Source: Rhodococcus sp. KRD197 (lineage in GTDB: Bacteria; Actinomycetota; Actinomycetes; Mycobacteriales; Mycobacteriaceae). From it: a stretch of 64,000 bases of DNA. The position numbers were made by a program, and so were the translations under genes. The notes beneath the pieces were generated by a model. It had not been told where the DNA came from, ran no database searches, and worked only from the letters and a program-made list of their open reading frames with translations. Numbering within the stretch: position 1 is the stretch's first letter; each line of letters begins with the position of its first letter. This document shows, piece after piece, positions 8,777 through 16,241 of this stretch. The stretch is from the NCBI RefSeq assembly GCF_017168235.1, contig NZ_JABFAO010000002.1, positions 310,001 to 374,000 of the forward strand, in the 5' to 3' direction.

Positions 8777-8816
8777 GATGCCGGGGTGGAGTCGATCGGG
8801 GTAAAGGACAAATTTT

Positions 8817-9623
8817 GTGAACTCCAATGCGGAGATCGTTAGAGCGCAACATGCACAGTGGACCAGGAGGCGTCGTCAGCTTGGAGCCACCGGCGTCATT
8901 CTTGGCCCCGGGCTCTTTGCGGTTTGCCTAGTGGTAATGCACGAGGCAACATGGGATGTCGTACTCAGAGTGGGGCCCTTCGCGGCGTTATGCAGTCTCG
9001 TCTTCGGTGCGTCGATGATTGCCTTCGCGGCCCTTCCCCCGCGGCCGGCAACGAGTGCGAACGACGTGGGCAGCGGCAACACTTTCACCATGACTGCACC
9101 CAGCCAATGGGCGTCGGGACTGTGGCTGTGGTCCGCGTTGGTCAGTACTGGTCTTGGGTGTATCGGTATCGGGCTGAACTACGCAAGCAGATCCGAGGTT
9201 ATTTCCTTCAATGCCAAAGCGTGGATGGTGATGGGCGCTGCAGGAGTCAGTGCGAGTTTCTTCTCGCCGCTGCGGTATATCGGTAGGTTTCGTATCGACA
9301 TCGAAAGCGATGGTATTCGCATGGAACTCGGCCGTGCCTACAGCGGATATGTGCGGTGGGCAGATATCGAATCGGTCGAACCTGCAGCGCGTGGGCGCTA
9401 CGCACTCGACCTTGTACTGAAACCCGGTGCTCGTGTCGAGAACACCTCGCAGTGGTCGCCGCTCTACCGTCTGTGGGCGGGAGTCGTCACCGAAGCATCG
9501 CCCTTTCACGATGGCTATGTGCGCCTCGAATGTGGCGGGTGGACGGGCGACAGGAGTGCTCTCCTGGAAGAAATCGTGCACCACGTCCCGGAACGGCAGG
9601 CAATCCCCGGTGAGCACGCCTGA
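8817..9623 (+). CDS. Polytopic membrane protein with PH-like C-terminal domain, putative immunity protein 2
   Basis: 268 residues, paralogue of the 7530-8342 gene, with the same GTG start context (AAAGGACAAATTTT then GTG). The first ~110 residues differ at about 20 positions (for example GLGFFAGC versus GPGLFAVC). From 9138 to 9590 the DNA differs from 7851-8303 at only five bases. The extreme C-termini then diverge (ERQAIPGEHA versus TPDVLDPEAADT). The four membrane helices and PH-like domain are intact, so it is probably functional, with either a shifted specificity or a back-up immunity role. Confidence 0.6.
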   Translation: MNSNAEIVRAQHAQWTRRRRQLGATGVILGPGLFAVCLVVMHEATWDVVLRVGPFAALCSLVFGASMIAFAALPPRPATSANDVGSGNTFTMTAPSQWASGLWLWSALVSTGLGCIGIGLNYASRSEVISFNAKAWMVMGAAGVSASFFSPLRYIGRFRIDIESDGIRMELGRAYSGYVRWADIESVEPAARGRYALDLVLKPGARVENTSQWSPLYRLWAGVVTEASPFHDGYVRLECGGWTGDRSALLEEIVHHVPERQAIPGEHA

Positions 9624-9766
9624 GGCGATACGCACCTCGCGGGAGTCGAAGGCGAAACCAGGGCGGCTGTATCCACCCACACCCGACTGCTCTCGGCGAT
9701 TGTGGCACGTCACGGCGCATGCGCGTTTCGTTGACGTCTGATTTCGACTAACCATAGCCTCGGTTC

Positions 9767-10699
9767 ATGTTTCGAGATTGGACGCCGACGCGTCGTCGAG
9801 TTATCGCTGCGGGTGCCGTGGCCGTCGGAATGGCGGTGGGGTTGGCGCCGCGAGGCAAGGCCGCACCGATATCCACACAGCCGCAGGATTGCGCCGTTCG
9901 CTATCAGGGATACCGGCCGCAGGATCAAACCCGCCCCTACGCGCAGTTCATGGCAGAGCACACCACTCCCGCCCCGCGGCACGTCTTCGATGCCTTCGAA
10001 GGGCCGCCGCTTGCCGAGGAGTCGATTCCGCCGTTCGCGGCGATGCATACCGATCTGGGACGGTCCAGTTACTCGGAAATCGAGACGGGCTACGGCCGTC
10101 AAGCAGGTGGAGTGCTGTTCGTCGCGGTCAGGACGGTCATGCCGCGGGTGACGCCGGCGATGTGGGATTGGTGGTTCGGCTGGCATTCCGTCGAGGCCGC
10201 CCGATACAAGCTGTGGCACCCCGACGCGCACCTCTACGCGTCGCTGAAGCACGACCTGACGGGCGCCGATATCGCCGACAAGCAGAAGTACGTCGGCAAC
10301 ACCACCTATGTCGACGAATATGTCGGCCCCAAACTGCAGCAACTGGGGATCGAGTTTCGTGATCCGATCGCGCACGGTTTCGACGTGCCGCCGGATCAGA
10401 CGCTGATTCTCGGACGGGTCGGAAGCAGCATCGTGCCGGTCGATCTGGGCTGGCTCGCGCATCAGGTGCGCCCGATCGACGGTGGAAGCGAGATGCGAAG
10501 TCGGTTCTATCTGAACATCCGCGGATTGCACCTCCCCAACCTCGGGCAGGCCGCATGCGCTGTTCGACGGGGCGCATCGGTCGATCCGAGAGATCTGGTG
10601 CTCTCGCTGTCGGTGGCCAAAGACCTGCTCCTGCATTGCGGGGAAGAGATGAACCACCTCGCCGGGTTCCTACCGGAACTTCACGCGCAGTTCTCCTGA
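9767..10699 (+). CDS. Tat-exported PhlG-like (DAPG hydrolase family) protein
   Basis: 310 residues. The N-terminus PTRRRVIAAGAVAVGMAVGL is a twin-arginine signal. The body shows hallmarks of the 2,4-diacetylphloroglucinol hydrolase family: WWFGWHSVEAARYKLWHP and, near the C-terminus, HCGEEMNHLA, which supply His/Glu ligands for the catalytic zinc. The family cleaves a C-C bond between an acetyl group and a phloroglucinol ring. Known PhlG is cytoplasmic, so an exported member is unusual and suggests an extracellular phenolic or other substrate. Monocistronic as far as can be seen. Confidence 0.75.
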   Translation: MFRDWTPTRRRVIAAGAVAVGMAVGLAPRGKAAPISTQPQDCAVRYQGYRPQDQTRPYAQFMAEHTTPAPRHVFDAFEGPPLAEESIPPFAAMHTDLGRSSYSEIETGYGRQAGGVLFVAVRTVMPRVTPAMWDWWFGWHSVEAARYKLWHPDAHLYASLKHDLTGADIADKQKYVGNTTYVDEYVGPKLQQLGIEFRDPIAHGFDVPPDQTLILGRVGSSIVPVDLGWLAHQVRPIDGGSEMRSRFYLNIRGLHLPNLGQAACAVRRGASVDPRDLVLSLSVAKDLLLHCGEEMNHLAGFLPELHAQFS

Positions 10700-10721
10700 T
10701 TGTCGCCCTCCTGGGTTAACA

Positions 10722-10737
10722 TGACAGGACACTGTCA
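10722..10737. promoter_or_regulatory. Inverted repeat before the PfpI/MarR operon, probable MarR operator
   Basis: TGACAG and CTGTCA flank four bases (GACA), lying 13 bp before the GTG of the DJ-1/PfpI gene. A MarR regulator is the second gene of this operon and such proteins bind short dyads of this size, so autoregulation here is likely but inferred. Confidence 0.5.
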
Positions 10738-10750
10738 AATGGAGGACTTC

Positions 10751-11359
10751 GTGAAGACCATCGCTCTTTACGCTACCGACACCATGGCCGACTGGGAGTA
10801 CAGCTACCTCGTCGCCGGCATTGCCATGGCACGCGAGCAGGCTCCGGACCGCTACCAGCTGAAAATTCTGTCCGACGGCGGCGGCGACGTCACCAGCCTC
10901 GGCGGCGTCCACATCGTTCCCGACGGTGACCTGGCTGATCTCGACACCTCGGAGCTCGCGGCCTTGATCCTGCCCGGTGGCAACACGTGGGGTGAAGGGC
11001 ATGCGAACGTCCTGACGCTCGCTGTCGACCTGCTGGGTCGAGGAATCCCCGTCGGCGCCATCTGCGGCGCCACCCTGGGTCTCGCGCGATACAGCGCGCT
11101 GAACTCCCGGCCGCACACCAGCAATGCGCCCGAATTTCTCGCTGCAGCAACCGAATACACCGGGCAACAGCACTACCGAGATGAGCGAACCGTCTCCGAC
11201 GGCACCCTCGTCACTGCTCCCGGCACAGCGCCTCTCGAGTTCGCGAAGGCGGTGTTCGAAGCGCTCGAACTCTTCCCACAGCCCGTCATCGACGCCTGGT
11301 ACGGCCTCTACTCGACGGGGGAGAAGAAGTACTACGACCAACTCGTGGGGGCCGAGTGA
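10751..11359 (+). CDS. DJ-1/PfpI family protein (glutamine amidotransferase-like)
   Basis: 202 residues from the GTG at 10751, which follows a strong GGAGG; the earlier in-frame start at 10700 has none. Class I GATase-like fold: LILPGGNTWGEG then the nucleophile elbow AICGATLGLARY with Cys, and a Glu in ADWEYSYL near the N-terminus that would pair with it. Members are deglycase-, chaperone- or protease-like stress proteins; the substrate is unknown. Its stop overlaps the GTG of the MarR gene (GTGA), so the pair is coupled. Confidence 0.75.
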   Translation: MKTIALYATDTMADWEYSYLVAGIAMAREQAPDRYQLKILSDGGGDVTSLGGVHIVPDGDLADLDTSELAALILPGGNTWGEGHANVLTLAVDLLGRGIPVGAICGATLGLARYSALNSRPHTSNAPEFLAAATEYTGQQHYRDERTVSDGTLVTAPGTAPLEFAKAVFEALELFPQPVIDAWYGLYSTGEKKYYDQLVGAE

Positions 11360-11832
11360 GATCACCCGCTGGGGACGCACTCACAGACTTGGTTCTGCCG
11401 GCGTTCGAACTCAACGGTGAGCTGCTGGCCGCCGCGAAGAACATCGCCGAACCCGCAGGTCTGACGCCCGCCGGGTGGCAGGTGCTCGGCGCAACGCTCG
11501 AAGAGCCGCTGTCCGTCGCCGACATCGCCAGGCGGGTCGGGCTCGGACTAGCCCGTCAGAGTGTGCAGCGCACCGCCGACATCCTCGTCGACAAAGGGTG
11601 GGCCGAATACCTCGACAACCCGAAACATCGTCGGGCAAAGCTGTTGCGTCCCAGCGACAAAGGGCGCGAAGCGTTGGAGAAGCTACGAGCCGACCAGCAC
11701 GCGTTCGCCAATGCCGTCGGGGAAGAAGTCGGCGAGAACGAGATTCGTCGCGTCCTGGCCGGGATGAAAAGCATCATCGAGGCGTCGCGACGATATCGAG
11801 GAGACTGCTATACCGGGATGAGCGAGGAGTAG
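11356..11832 (+). CDS. MarR-family regulator
   Basis: 158-residue winged-helix protein: LTPAGWQVLGATLEEPLSVA, then DIARRVGLGLARQSVQRTAD as recognition helix, and a wing with NPKHRRAKLLRPSDKG. The N- and C-terminal helices would form the dimer. It is translationally coupled to the DJ-1/PfpI gene, whose promoter carries a matching dyad, so it probably controls that operon. Its 3' end overlaps the convergent SRPBCC gene by 25 bp. Confidence 0.8.
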   Translation: MRSPAGDALTDLVLPAFELNGELLAAAKNIAEPAGLTPAGWQVLGATLEEPLSVADIARRVGLGLARQSVQRTADILVDKGWAEYLDNPKHRRAKLLRPSDKGREALEKLRADQHAFANAVGEEVGENEIRRVLAGMKSIIEASRRYRGDCYTGMSEE

Positions 11833-12296
11833 TAGTTCTCCTGCGCCGGGTAGTAGCGGTCGAAACTCGGTAGCGGGCGGTGTTCACGGGAGGCGACCAG
11901 CATGTCGAGGTAGTACTCCCAGCCCGGTCCGATATCACCGATACTGGTAGTGCCGGTCAGATGGTGGACGAAACTCAGGGTCGTGGTGCCGTCGGATTCG
12001 GTGAGGGTGACCTCGAGCTTCCAGCCGCCCTCGGTCTCCGATGTCGATACGGCCAGATGCGTGGGTTCTTCGCACGCGTCGATTTTCAGCTCCGACCAGG
12101 GCTTGCCCTCCTCGAACACCATCTGCACTCGTACCATGTTCTTGGACAATCGTTCCCATGGCCCGTACCAGCCGGCAGTGCGGTCCGATTCGGTGAGGCT
12201 CGCCCACACGTCCTCGCGGGACGCTCGGAAGGTCCTGGTCAATTCGAGATCGACTCCGACGGCCGTGCGACGCAGAATTCCGGTGGGCTGCATCAT
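11808..12296 (-). CDS. SRPBCC (START-like/AHSA1) family protein
   Basis: 162 residues from the ATG at 12296. The Bet v1-like fold is recognisable from VDLELTRTFRASREDVWASL at the start and a C-terminal TLSFVHHLTGTTSIGDIGPG then WEYYLDMLVA. These small proteins bind hydrophobic ligands; the ligand here is unknown. The gene lies only 4 bp after azlD, suggesting it is the third gene of the azlCD operon, and overlaps the MarR gene tail to tail. Confidence 0.7.
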   Translation of the reverse strand: MMQPTGILRRTAVGVDLELTRTFRASREDVWASLTESDRTAGWYGPWERLSKNMVRVQMVFEEGKPWSELKIDACEEPTHLAVSTSETEGGWKLEVTLTESDGTTTLSFVHHLTGTTSIGDIGPGWEYYLDMLVASREHRPLPSFDRYYPAQENYYSSLIPV

Positions 12297-12300
12297 CCCA

Positions 12301-12606
12301 CTATGCAACACCTACGTAGCGAAGAACAGAGGTCGTCGCGGCCGCTGCTACGACCACCGCCACGAAGGGCGCCCGACGCCACGCCAGAATCGCGGCGACG
12401 GCAACTCCGGCGGGCAACGCGAACCCGGCGAACCCCCGATCGACGACGAGAGCAGATGTCGCGATCAGGGCCACGAAGATCACCGCCACCGACATCGAAC
12501 TCAGGTGCTCGACGCGCGGGGAGAGGGTGACCCGGCTGCGCAGCGCAGGCCCGACCAGGCGCAACGCGAGCGTTCCGACGGCGAGGGCGATCATGGGCCA
12601 GATCAT
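12301..12606 (-). CDS. azlD: AzlD-type branched-chain amino acid exporter subunit
   Basis: 101 residues with about three to four transmembrane helices (MIWPMIALAVGTLALRL, SVAVIFVALIATSALVV, AFVLPAGVAVAAILAW-like). AzlD is the small partner of AzlC in export of branched-chain amino acids or analogues across the inner membrane. Its ATG overlaps the azlC stop (ATGA at 12603-12606), the usual arrangement. Confidence 0.8.
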   Translation of the reverse strand: MIWPMIALAVGTLALRLVGPALRSRVTLSPRVEHLSSMSVAVIFVALIATSALVVDRGFAGFALPAGVAVAAILAWRRAPFVAVVVAAAATTSVLRYVGVA

Positions 12607-13289
12607 GGCTTCACCTTCGTGATCAGGGGACTGACGGCCACGCCGGCGAGGGCCAGCAGTACCGGAATGCCGGGTGGCAGGACGGTTGCCGCCGCGACCG
12701 CGATGGCGGAGCCGATGACCGCTGCGGTGCGCGTCGCGGCATCGCGGAGCGCGGGCATCACGAGGGCGATGAGGATGGCGGGAAAGGCGGCGTCGAGGCC
12801 GAGCGCCCCGGTATCGGTGATGATTCCGCCGAGCGCTGCGCCGCCGAGGACGCCGATGTTCCAGCTGACGAACAGCCCGATCCCGCACAGCCAGAATGCC
12901 GTTCGTCGAGCGGCTGGTTCGCTCTCGGCGACGGTGAACGCGACGGTTTCGTCGGTGACCAGATGGATGCCGAGGATCTTGCGCGGCCAGGGGGTGCCGG
13001 TGAAGGCGTCGGACACCGAGAAGCCAAGCGGGACGAGTCGCGTGTTGACCAGCAGGGCGCTTGCCACGGCGGCGATGGGATTGCCGCCCGCGGCCAGCAC
13101 TCCGACGAGAATGAACTGCGCGGCACCGGCGAAGACGAATACCGACATCGCGATCGGAACCCAGATGGGGAGGCCTGCAGCCACTGAGATGGCACCGAAA
13201 GATGCCCCGACCAGGCCGTCGGCCAAACACACGAGGGCGATATCGCGAGTCGCGGGATGAGGTGTTCGCCATATCGAACGCATGGACAT
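12603..13289 (-). CDS. azlC: AzlC-type branched-chain amino acid exporter subunit
   Basis: 228 residues, polytopic. The AzlC hallmarks are ADGLVGASFGAISVAAGLPI, a hydrophobic FVFAGAAQFILVGVLAAGG, and ALLVNTRLVPLGFSVSD followed by HLVTDETVAF. It forms the large subunit of the export pair with AzlD. The divergent cupin-type XRE regulator and the intervening dyad at 13309-13330 point to local control. The ATG at 13289 or the one two codons later (13283) may be used. Confidence 0.85.
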   Translation of the reverse strand: MSMRSIWRTPHPATRDIALVCLADGLVGASFGAISVAAGLPIWVPIAMSVFVFAGAAQFILVGVLAAGGNPIAAVASALLVNTRLVPLGFSVSDAFTGTPWPRKILGIHLVTDETVAFTVAESEPAARRTAFWLCGIGLFVSWNIGVLGGAALGGIITDTGALGLDAAFPAILIALVMPALRDAATRTAAVIGSAIAVAAATVLPPGIPVLLALAGVAVSPLITKVKP

Positions 13290-13308
13290 AATAGTGGACG
13301 ATGCTAGT

Positions 13309-13330
13309 GTCGTTCGTCAAGGCGAACGAC
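13309..13330. promoter_or_regulatory. Perfect 8-bp inverted repeat in the azlC/XRE divergent promoter
   Basis: GTCGTTCG, six bases, CGAACGAC: a perfect dyad placed 20 bp from azlC and 22 bp from the XRE gene. The position suits an operator by which the cupin-domain regulator controls both directions. The assignment is inferred. Confidence 0.6.
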
Positions 13331-13351
13331 CGACTGATGGAGTGAACGATC

Positions 13352-13909
13352 ATGACGCAGCCCAGCGCACCCATCGCTGCCATCGCCGCCTCCCTACAGC
13401 GGGAACGAAAGCGTGTCGGGTTGTCCCTCGCCGAGGTCGCGCGGCGGGCAGGCATCGCCAAGTCCACGCTGTCCCAACTCGAATCCGGCACGGGCAACCC
13501 CAGCGTCGAAACGCTGTGGGCGCTGAGCGTGACGCTCGATGTGCCGTTCGCGCAGCTCGTCGAACCCGCGCGGCCGAGCGTGCAGTTGATTCGCGCCGGC
13601 GAAGGCCCACGCTTCGCCTCCGATCGCGCCGACTACGTGGCGACGCTGCTGGCGTCGTGCCCGCCGAACGCGCGCCGCGACCTCTACCTGATCATGGCCC
13701 AGGTCGGTGAGCCGCGTCGATCGGACCCGCACTCACCGGGCGTCGTCGAGCACGTGGTGCTAGCGGCGGGCCGGGCGATGGTCGGACCGATCGACGAGCC
13801 CGTCGAACTGCATCCCGGCGACTACATCAGCTACCCGGGCGACCTACCCCACACCTTCGAAGCACTCGAACCGGATACCTCGGCGGTGCTGGTGTCCGAG
13901 CACGCCTGA
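13352..13909 (+). CDS. XRE-family regulator with C-terminal cupin domain
   Basis: 185 residues. N-terminal HTH (LSLAEVARRAGIAKSTLSQL, residues 23-42, then ESGTGNPSVETLWAL) and a C-terminal cupin (ELHPGDYISYPGDLPHTFEA) that would bind a small effector. GGAG precedes the ATG by 9 bases. Regulators of this architecture often sit divergent from azlCD and sense amino acids. The candidate retron RNA starts about 40 bp after its stop. Confidence 0.85.
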   Translation: MTQPSAPIAAIAASLQRERKRVGLSLAEVARRAGIAKSTLSQLESGTGNPSVETLWALSVTLDVPFAQLVEPARPSVQLIRAGEGPRFASDRADYVATLLASCPPNARRDLYLIMAQVGEPRRSDPHSPGVVEHVVLAAGRAMVGPIDEPVELHPGDYISYPGDLPHTFEALEPDTSAVLVSEHA

Positions 13910-13950
13910 ACGGGTGCGAGATGCTCGGTTTTTTGGCAGGGTGAATCCAA

Positions 13951-14110
13951 TGCAGCGGCGCTCGGGTGAGAGTTGGTCCGAAGGGCCGATCCCAGGGGCA
14001 ACCCCTGGGCGAGAAAGAAGAACTGGGCACTGCGTCCGACGCCGCTCCGCACGCTCCGCGTGCACGCCGGCGCCGAGTACGAAAGATTCAGGTCACCCGG
14101 CGCCGCTGCA
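13951..14110 (+). ncRNA. Candidate retron msr-msd non-coding RNA
   Basis: The region between the XRE stop and the reverse transcriptase start is bounded by a long inverted repeat. TGCAGCGGCGC and CGGGTGA at 13951-13969 pair with 14093-14110 (18 bp, one bulged T at 13962), which fits the a1/a2 pair of a retron. Inside are a perfect 8-bp hairpin (CCCAGGGG-CAA-CCCCTGGG, 13991-14009), as expected in msr, and a second long hairpin centred on GCACGC-TCC-GCGTGC (14049-14063) with flanking GC-rich pairing, as expected in msd. The branching guanosine cannot be fixed by eye. The RNA and DNA products are untested. Confidence 0.65.
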
Positions 14111-14122
14111 GCCAGGAACTGC

Positions 14123-15373
14123 ATGAGCGAGCGGCAGTACATCCCGCCGATGGCCGCCGCACTTGCTCGACTCGCCGCCGACGCCCCGTGGACGCGGGAG
14201 CGACTCGAGGAAGCGTTCATGCCGTTGCTCGGGGCGAGGGCATCGCGGCTCGCGGACCGGCTCGTCGAGCTGCACCCGGCCCCACCGTTCGACGAGGCCT
14301 CGGTCCATCGGTTGATCGCGGACCTGCCGCTGCTCCCCGAGACCGCCTCCATCACTCCGGAACGACGCACCAGCAGTTTCGCGGAGTGGCGTTTCGAGGT
14401 GCCGCGCTACGTCACCACCGGTGACCTCGCCGAATCGCTGAACCTGACCATCCCGGAGATCGAATGGTTCGCCGACGCGCAGTCCCGGCTCCGCACGGCT
14501 CCCGAACCGCTGCGGCACTACCGCACCACACCGATCCCCAAGCGGGTGGGCGCGCGCCTACTCGAGATTCCGAAGCCGCGGCTGCGCGAGATCCAGCGAA
14601 AGATACTGCGCCGCATTCTGGATCGGGTCCCACCCCACAGCGCGGCGCACGGATTCGTCAAAGGCCGCAGCCCGCGCACCTTCGGAATTCCGCATGCCGG
14701 GCACGAGGTCCTCGTATCGGTGGATCTGAAGGACTTCTTCCCGTCGATCGGTATCGACAGGATCGTCGCGATCTTCGGCGCCCTGGGCTATCCGCGCACC
14801 GTCGCATGGAATCTCGCCTACCTGTGCACGACGAGCACTCCGGCTGAGCAGTTGAGTGGATTCGCCTACCCGAGCGCCTCATTGCTGCGGACGCGTCACC
14901 TTCCGCAGGGTGCGCCGACGTCTCCTGCCCTCGCCAACCTGGCGGCGCGAAAGCTCGACATCCGGCTCACCGGCCTCGCCGGATCGATGGGTCTGCGCTA
15001 CACCAGGTACGCCGACGATCTCGCCTTCTCCGGCTCGTGCGACGCCGATGTGTTGTTGTGGACGATCCGGCAGATCGTTCGCGACGAAGGATTCGGTCTC
15101 AACCCCGGCAAGACCCGGGTGCGCCGCGCACACAAGCGCCAGCAACTGGCCGGTCTGGTGGTCAACGAGTGGCCGGCCGTGCCGCGTCGGGAGTACGACG
15201 GACTGCGCGCGATCCTGCACAACTGCATCCTCACCGGGCCGGCCGCGCAGAACCGAGCCGGTGTCCCCGACTTCCGCGCCCACCTCTACGGCCGCATCGC
15301 CCACATCGGCGAGACCAGCGCGGCGAGGCGTCGTAGATTGCTCGAAATGGCGGAGCAAGTGGACTGGTCTTGA
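14123..15373 (+). CDS. Retron-type reverse transcriptase
   Basis: 416 residues from the ATG at 14123; an upstream frame start at 13973 would run through the RNA structure and is rejected. The reverse transcriptase blocks are complete: HYRTTPIPKRVGARLLEIPK (131-150), HGFVKGRSPRTFG, SVDLKDFFPSI (199-209), LPQGAPTSPALANLAARKLD (260-279), catalytic YTRYADDLAFSG (293-304, YADD at 296-299), GLNPGKTRV, and QLAGLVVN where retrons usually have VTG. The NAxxH motif is replaced by FGIPH. The ~125-residue N-terminal extension has no recognised domain. With the upstream RNA this is a retron, probably anti-phage; no separate effector gene is adjacent. Confidence 0.8.
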   Translation: MSERQYIPPMAAALARLAADAPWTRERLEEAFMPLLGARASRLADRLVELHPAPPFDEASVHRLIADLPLLPETASITPERRTSSFAEWRFEVPRYVTTGDLAESLNLTIPEIEWFADAQSRLRTAPEPLRHYRTTPIPKRVGARLLEIPKPRLREIQRKILRRILDRVPPHSAAHGFVKGRSPRTFGIPHAGHEVLVSVDLKDFFPSIGIDRIVAIFGALGYPRTVAWNLAYLCTTSTPAEQLSGFAYPSASLLRTRHLPQGAPTSPALANLAARKLDIRLTGLAGSMGLRYTRYADDLAFSGSCDADVLLWTIRQIVRDEGFGLNPGKTRVRRAHKRQQLAGLVVNEWPAVPRREYDGLRAILHNCILTGPAAQNRAGVPDFRAHLYGRIAHIGETSAARRRRLLEMAEQVDWS

Positions 15374-15400
15374 CCCTCACACTGTGTGAGACGGAAACCT
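15370..15400 (+). promoter_or_regulatory. MerR-type promoter with elongated spacer and dyad
   Basis: TTGACC (15370-15375) is separated by 19 bp from a possible -10 (AAACCT). The spacer carries CTCACAC-T-GTGTGAG (15376-15390). This is the distorted-spacer layout that MerR proteins activate, directly before the MerR/GyrI gene, so autoregulation is likely. The -35 overlaps the reverse transcriptase stop codon. Confidence 0.6.
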
Positions 15401-15410
15401 TGGAGGGGTC

Positions 15411-16232
15411 ATGTTCACCATTGGAGAGTTCGCATCGATCGGCCGGGTTTCCATCCGCATGCTCCGGCACTACGACCACATCGGACTGCTGACCCCGGCG
15501 CGAGTTGATCCGTACACCGGATACCGCTTCTACGACGGCCGGCAGTTCGAGACTTTGGGCCGAGTACTCGAGTTCAAGGACTTGGGTTTTCGGCTCGATG
15601 ACGTCAAGCGGATCGTCGACGGCGATCTCGACGACGCTGCGTTGCGCGAGATGCTCGCAGCCAAGCGCGCTGAGGTGGCCTCGCGAATCGACCTCGATGC
15701 GGCCAGACTTCGCCGACTCGATGCTCGCCTCCAACACACCGAAGGAGCACACGCCATGATCACCGTGGAAACGAAATCCTTGCCAGCTGTGCGCATCGCG
15801 CAGATCAGTCGAACCGCAACCGGGTTCGGCAACGAGAACATCGGCCCGGTCATCGGGCCGATGTACGCGCAGTTGGCCGAGCAGCTCGCGGCGGCAGGGG
15901 TTGCATTCGGCCCCTCGTCCATCGCCACCTACGAGGCCCTCGACGACGATTTTGCCGACATCCGGGTCAACGCGGCGTTCCCAGTGCACGGGGATGTGCA
16001 GGCAGCAGGCGAGGTTGAAATTGTGGATCTGCCCGGCGTCGAATTGGCTGTGACGACGATCCACCACGGCTCGATGGCCACCATCGCGCAGACTTGGGAA
16101 GCGCTGATGGCATGGACAACTGAGAACGGCTACCAACTCGCCGGAATCTGCCGCGAAAACTACCTCGTCTCCGAACCCAAGCCCCAGGAAGAGTGGGTCA
16201 CCGAACTGCAGCAGCCCGTCGTGAAGGCGTGA
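15411..16232 (+). CDS. MerR-family regulator with GyrI-like effector-binding domain
   Basis: 273 residues. N-terminal MerR HTH (MFTIGEFASIGRVSIRMLRH, then YDHIGLLTPARVD and TGYRFYDGRQFETLGRVLEF), a coiled-coil dimer helix (AAKRAEVASRIDLDAARLRR), then a GyrI-like/BmrR-type ligand-binding domain (VETKSLPAVRIAQISRTATG to CRENYLVSEPKP) where drugs or cationic lipophiles bind. TGGAGG precedes the ATG. It has no exporter next door, so the target beyond its own promoter is unknown. Confidence 0.85.
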   Translation: MFTIGEFASIGRVSIRMLRHYDHIGLLTPARVDPYTGYRFYDGRQFETLGRVLEFKDLGFRLDDVKRIVDGDLDDAALREMLAAKRAEVASRIDLDAARLRRLDARLQHTEGAHAMITVETKSLPAVRIAQISRTATGFGNENIGPVIGPMYAQLAEQLAAAGVAFGPSSIATYEALDDDFADIRVNAAFPVHGDVQAAGEVEIVDLPGVELAVTTIHHGSMATIAQTWEALMAWTTENGYQLAGICRENYLVSEPKPQEEWVTELQQPVVKA

Positions 16233-16241
16233 ACTGGGAAG

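Noticed and set aside
13973..14122. Upstream 50-codon extension of the reverse transcriptase
   Set aside because: It runs through the inverted repeat and hairpins of the candidate retron RNA and has no ribosome site; the ATG at 14123 is preferred.
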